Shown: positions 57,001 to 64,000 of the stretch, one piece after another | Position numbering within the stretch: the stretch's first letter is position 1 | How the letters are laid out: every line of letters starts with the position of its first letter | NCBI GenBank assembly: GCA_949752745.1 | Contig: OX457028.1 | Location: 19,968,221 to 20,032,220, forward strand | Direction: 5' to 3' | From: Protula sp. h YS-2021 | Taxonomy: Eukaryota > Annelida > Polychaeta > Sabellida > Serpulidae | DNA length: 64,000 nucleotides | The notes under the pieces: model-generated | What the model was told of the DNA's origin: nothing | The model's input: the letters and a program-made list of their open reading frames with translations, nothing else | Databases searched by the model: none | Program-made: the position numbers and the translations under genes

Positions 57001-58428
57001 TTCAAAGATCTTGAATTACTAATTACAATGGAATCAACTTTCAACTCATTAAATTACCATGTATTTTAAGCATAACGTTATGAAGTGAAAATACACGAAT
57101 CATTTTATATATTTTTTTCTTGGCGTACTTGAGTAAGATTTTCTTTTTTTATGGTTACGCTAATTTTCCAAAATTCTGCAACATCTAATCTTAAAATTTA
57201 CAAGGCACAAAGGTATTAATATTGAAATATCACGATTGTTTTCAGCTTACCCAAGAAGAGTTTAGCGTAGGGACATCATTTGATATTTAGCCTCAAGTCG
57301 CACATCCACGTATAATTAACACTGACTCACATAATTAAGAAAATAATTATTTACTTCGTTGAAAATAATCTCAGTTCTATTGTTGGATATAATCCTAACT
57401 AATGATGGAATTTAATTGAATACCAACTTAAAAACTGCTTCGTATATCTCCATATATATCTCCATTATATGACTGTTTTCCCTTATAAAGGAATCTTAAA
57501 ATTTCCATTTCATCGCGATTGCATAAAATTTCAGGTCATTGGTTCCAAGCTCATGTATTAAATTCTGATTCTGTTGAAGTAAAAATTAATTGTTTTATGT
57601 TAAATGCAGAAAATCAAAATATATAGCATTGTCCTGCCTTTTGCCTTTCCCGTTTAACAAAATTACTACTTATCAAGAGCCACATGTGATATTGCTGTGC
57701 ATGTTCACATTTTGAGCACCAGTAGTCATATAGACCAAGTATGCGTCATTCTACGACATTACCAAACTAGGACTCGCTAGTACGGTTCGGGTTCAGCTGT
57801 AGACGGAGGCAAATAAGAGAAAGGGAATTTTAGCACAGTCGAATTCGCCTTAGGGTTACAATGTGAAAAAATAGTCTGTCAAAACGACTGAGAAAAGTTA
57901 TTACTTACGAGTCATTCTCTTTGCATCGTTTGAAGAACTTAAGTAGCTAACAGTGGCAATTAGTTTCCTAGCCTACACCTGCTGCTGTCGAAATCGGGCT
58001 GCCGACGAACAACGAACAAAGTTTTGCTTATCTAACTACATTTATGGAATTTTATCGGAATAAATAACTGCAAAATGCTGGATAGAGTGCAGTCTTGACA
58101 ACTCATTGCATTGTGAAAATTCTTGATAATTTGAAACCCGTTTCAATTTAATGTTTTAATTAAGTCATTAGCCAATCTGTGGCTAGTGTCCGTGGTTATG
58201 TTCTTGCCGGTCAAACACACTGTCGACTTTGGGAGGATGCCACACAAATCGCTAATTCCACTGTGGGTTTGGTATTTCTAATAGAGGCTGTCCAGTTGGT
58301 ACATTTACATTCCGCCTTCCTATTTAACAGTTTCATCTAAAGAAGGCTATCCCTTTTTATTGGAAATATTTTATGTTTGTGTAACTACTCAATTGAACTT
58401 GAAAATTTTTGAAAAACATGTGGTTGTG
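54037..58428. other. Noncoding stretch, no gene seen
   Basis: No frame resembles a known protein. Composition is AT-rich, especially 56,850-57,650. The longest open frames (104 codons at 55,909; 87 codons at 56,714 minus) lack homology I can recognise. Confidence 0.45.
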
Positions 58429-58908
58429 TAAGATAAGTCAAGTTCCCAGTTCTAGTAAATCGTTATTTTTTATTTTTTTATTTAAGATAAGTCAAGTTCC
58501 CAGTTCTAGTAAATCGTTATTTTTATTTTTTTATTTAAGATAAGTCAAGTTCCCAGTTCTAGTAAATCGTTATTTTTTATTTTTTTATTTAAGATAAGTC
58601 AAGTTCCAAGTTCTAGTAAATCGTTATTTTTATTTTTTTATTTAAGATAAGTCAAGTTCCCAGTTCTAGTAAATCGTTATTTTTTATTTTTTTTTATTTA
58701 AGATAAGTCAAGTTCCCAGTTCTAGTAAATCGTTATTTTTTATTTTTTTTTATTTAAGATAAGTCAAGTTCCCAGTTCTAGTAAATCGTTATTTTTTATT
58801 TTTTTTTATTTAAGATAAGTCAAGTTCCCAGTTCTAGTAAATCGTTATTTTTTTTTTTTTATTTAAGATAAGTCAAGTTCCCAGTTCTAGTAAATCGTTT
58901 TTTATTAT
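58429..58908. repeat. Minisatellite, 9 copies of about 55 bp
   Basis: Each unit is AAGATAAGTCAAGTTCCCAG plus TTCTAGTAAATCGTTATTTT and a T-rich spacer of variable length. The copies are almost identical apart from T-run length and one C-to-A change in copy 4, indicating recent expansion. Confidence 0.97.
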
Positions 58909-61455
<2,547 letters not shown>

Positions 61456-62437
61456 CTTTCGTATTTCTATAGCAGGGTATGTAGACCTTAGCTCTTTGCA
61501 GAGGTATCAATGTGGTTTTATAGCGGTGCTCTCCGGTTAGCGACGTTCTACAACTTATCTCGACAAGCTAAACCATTCTTCTAGGTTAACAACAAGTATA
61601 TATTTTTGCATCTTAACTTTAAAAGCTCACGGGTAGAACATGACACCAAGAAATCAAGCCAGAATCAACATAAAGAATGATGCACAATGCCGCTACATAA
61701 CATATTTCTTGCTTTGATTTTCACATAATATATATGTGTAGAGATGAGCTCTACCAAACAATCAAAACATAAGGAAAATAAATTTATAACACTTCAAACA
61801 TCCATGTATAAGTTTTAAAATATTTTCAAAAAGTAATGTTTCAGAGATTATGGTCTCGAGAACTTGCCTTTGTGGCAGACAATTAGGAACAAACTGTCCT
61901 GAATTACATATTGATCTAAGCCTTTTTATACTGTAGGCATTGCTTCAATCTAAATTTGCAATTTGAGACAAGAAGTCTTGAGCTGCAGTATCATTTTTAC
62001 CCCTGTTACATTCTGTATTATGATTAGATTTTTCGAGCAAAATTGTTCATTTAAAGGCATAAATATATGTAAAAACGAGTAGTTAGGACACGTTTCCATA
62101 GGCGTGTCAAATTAAACGACTAATATTTAATATTTAGTATATAAGAAAGATTGCAGCTTACGAATAAGAATGGGCCCCTCTGCAAACGCGTAATAAGGTG
62201 AAAAAAGATTGCATGGGTGGCGAAAACATAGCATAATTTGCAGTCTACATCTGTTCTGTGGTGGAAATAGCTAATGGCTTGTTTATCAGAGTTTATACTT
62301 ATCTACTTTATTTCAACATTACGTTGTTCTAATAGTTCTAGCAAAGTAAAATGCATTTTGCTTCACAAAATAATTTGAGAGATACCTAGTGCTTTCATTC
62401 ATCTCAAAGCATTATGGAATGAAATCTGTAGTAATGT

Positions 62438-62474
62438 ATTATATATATATATATATAATAAATATAATAAATAT

Positions 62475-62572
<98 letters not shown>

Positions 62573-62595
62573 CATAATCTATAATATATATATAT
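62438..62595. repeat. (TA)n microsatellite
   Basis: Long TA tract with short interruptions (AATAAATATAATAAATATAT near 62,456). The array may be collapsed or expanded in assembly. Confidence 0.95.
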
Positions 62596-63059
62596 CAACA
62601 GATATCAACTTTTCTATTTTAATTGCACTTATTCTTTCGTGAGTATTTTCTCGAAGTGCATTACAAAAAGAATCTCTTAGTAGTTGCCCAGGCATCAAGA
62701 GGCACTGCCAATGAAAATACGCTAAAATCGTTCACCTATGTAGTAATACGTCTGTGACAGTTTCACAGACGTGGAATTTATATCCTCAAGCGGCGTCATA
62801 CAAATACGTTTTTGTCTTAGTTTTGCCAGTACTGCGGTTATTAATCAATTTTCAAAATACAACACAGCACAAGTAAATGTTAGTTATTAATATTTTCTTC
62901 AAATCATATTCCCTGAAGTCTTAATTACTTTGAAAATGTAGCTAAATTACAAAGCTGAAAGTACTATGAAATATACTAAAGTTAATTTTAAAATATTTTT
63001 GATGGTCTGTTAAAGCAAAATGCGTTCTTTGGAACGGCTTCATAAACTATGGTGCATTC

Positions 63060-63265
63060 ATCCAAACATATATATACATACAAGATCATGATGCAAACTG
63101 ATATATACAGATATATACATACAAAGATTGTGAGATATACAGATATATACATACAAGAGGCATAAAAAATACAGATATATACACACAGAGATGTATGATA
63201 TATACAGGTATTTACATACTCGGTGTATGATACATACAGATATATACATACAAAGATGTATGTTT
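63060..63265. repeat. Degenerate tandem repeat ACAGATATATACATACA
   Basis: Five to six units of 30-45 bp with ACAGATATATACATACAAGA and GATGTATGATATAT. The minus-strand frame (Tyr/Ile/Ser/Cys-rich) follows the repeat. Nothing is assigned from 63,266 to the window end. Confidence 0.8.
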
Positions 63266-64000
63266 TATATCATGCCGCAAATATTAGTATCCTCTATTTG
63301 TTGAGTAAGGTCTATGCAATAACATGTCAATGTAGTGATGAACTTAATCATAGAACAATCACCTAATCGCTATTAACAAAACGTTTTTGATGAAAGCAAA
63401 GGCAATGTTTGTAGAGACCTTTCTGGAAGTCTCAGAAATAACATGTTTTCTTAATTTCGAACTCTGTAAACCTGCCCACGCAATTATGTAGTTTTTTTCT
63501 TTGCCTTTTCTATGGAATCTTTTCTTCCGTGATGAAACGAGGGAAAGAATGGAGCATGCGGTAATTATAGTTGCTATGAAAGAAATTAAACTGATGTCAT
63601 GCCGGTGCAAATTAGAGGATTTATAATCCTTTCGTGAGTACAAGTTTTAGTGTTTTCGTTTCCTAAACCACATACGTTACTCCAGTGAAGTGCTTCTTAG
63701 ACCCTTAATGAATTATTGATAAGAATCCATTTGAAGAAACAAGATGGGATACTATTTTGGACGTTATTTTGTACAGTTAATAAGAGATGTGTCGGGTTCT
63801 TCTCTTTAAGTTCAGTGGTTGTGTTTTTATTTAGGTATGTTTCATCTGATGTGACCACGAGCATGGCAGCAGCTGCTCCAGTATTGCCAAATTTTTCCAT
63901 AAATATTAAATTAATACACTGCAGTAAAACACTGATGAATAATTTTTTGTCTATCGTCTGTTTTTTTAAAAATCTGTCGTTATTTTAAAAACCTGTCAAA

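Noticed and set aside
58429..58908. CRISPR-like regular repeats
   Set aside because: There are no unique spacers, units are contiguous with T-rich linkers, and the genome is eukaryotic.

Overview
The window is metazoan nuclear DNA, probably from a marine invertebrate; the phylum cannot be fixed from sequence alone. It is AT-rich and gene-poor, with many microsatellites and minisatellites. It carries one spliced DEG/ENaC-type channel gene, an L2/CR1-type retrotransposon relic, several fold-back or MITE-like elements, and a full-length Polinton/Maverick DNA element.

Layout. 1-10.6 kb: noncoding repeats, including two diverged copies of an ACGTC-rich dispersed family (300-1010 and 5314-5840) and a 1.3-kb giant inverted repeat (3258-4593) with a tRNA-like stub in its centre. 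10.6-14.2 kb: a 1-kb sequence present twice, the second copy framed by a 29-bp direct repeat. 14.2-24.5 kb: noncoding, with minisatellites. 24.5-26.8 kb: an L2/CR1-type relic (minus strand) that splits a minisatellite array. 28-30.7 kb: repeats and a GC-rich patch. 30.87-32.54 kb: the large 5' coding exon of a DEG/ENaC channel (minus strand), ending at a clean splice donor. 33.2-34.9 kb: (AAT)n and a 33-bp minisatellite. 35,393-52,156: the Polinton, with 184-186-bp inverted termini and a 6-bp target duplication TCTTAA, inserted into another copy of the ACGTC-rich family. 52.2-64 kb: noncoding, with a 759-bp MITE-like element (10-bp target duplication), a 9-copy 55-bp minisatellite and long TC/TA tracts.

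The Polinton (16,764 bp) is the centre of interest. Its left half reads rightwards: a small Cys-rich protein, a zinc-finger plus protein-primed DNA polymerase B gene (three breaks), a short Lys-rich protein and three related small proteins. Its right half reads leftwards: an accessory block at the right edge (acidic protein, a 141-aa protein, a two-domain protein with a Cys-rich tail, two small proteins), then integrase with chromodomain, packaging ATPase (one break), two unnamed Polinton-type small proteins (one broken), a 49-aa Cys-rich ORF, penton-like minor capsid, basic core-like protein, major capsid and adenain-like protease. The halves converge on 41.4-41.6 kb. Integrase and termini would serve insertion, PolB replication, and the capsid/protease/ATPase set virion formation. 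Many accessory genes have their own TATA box, while the virion genes are packed with ATGA-type overlaps.

The least explained content is the accessory set. At least four proteins (at 40.4, 40.8, 41.1 and 48.1 kb) share a two-repeat beta-strand/Trp-helix pattern that resembles PC4-type ssDNA-binding domains. Several genes carry single-base frameshifts, so the copy is either recently inactivated or contains uncorrected sequencing errors.
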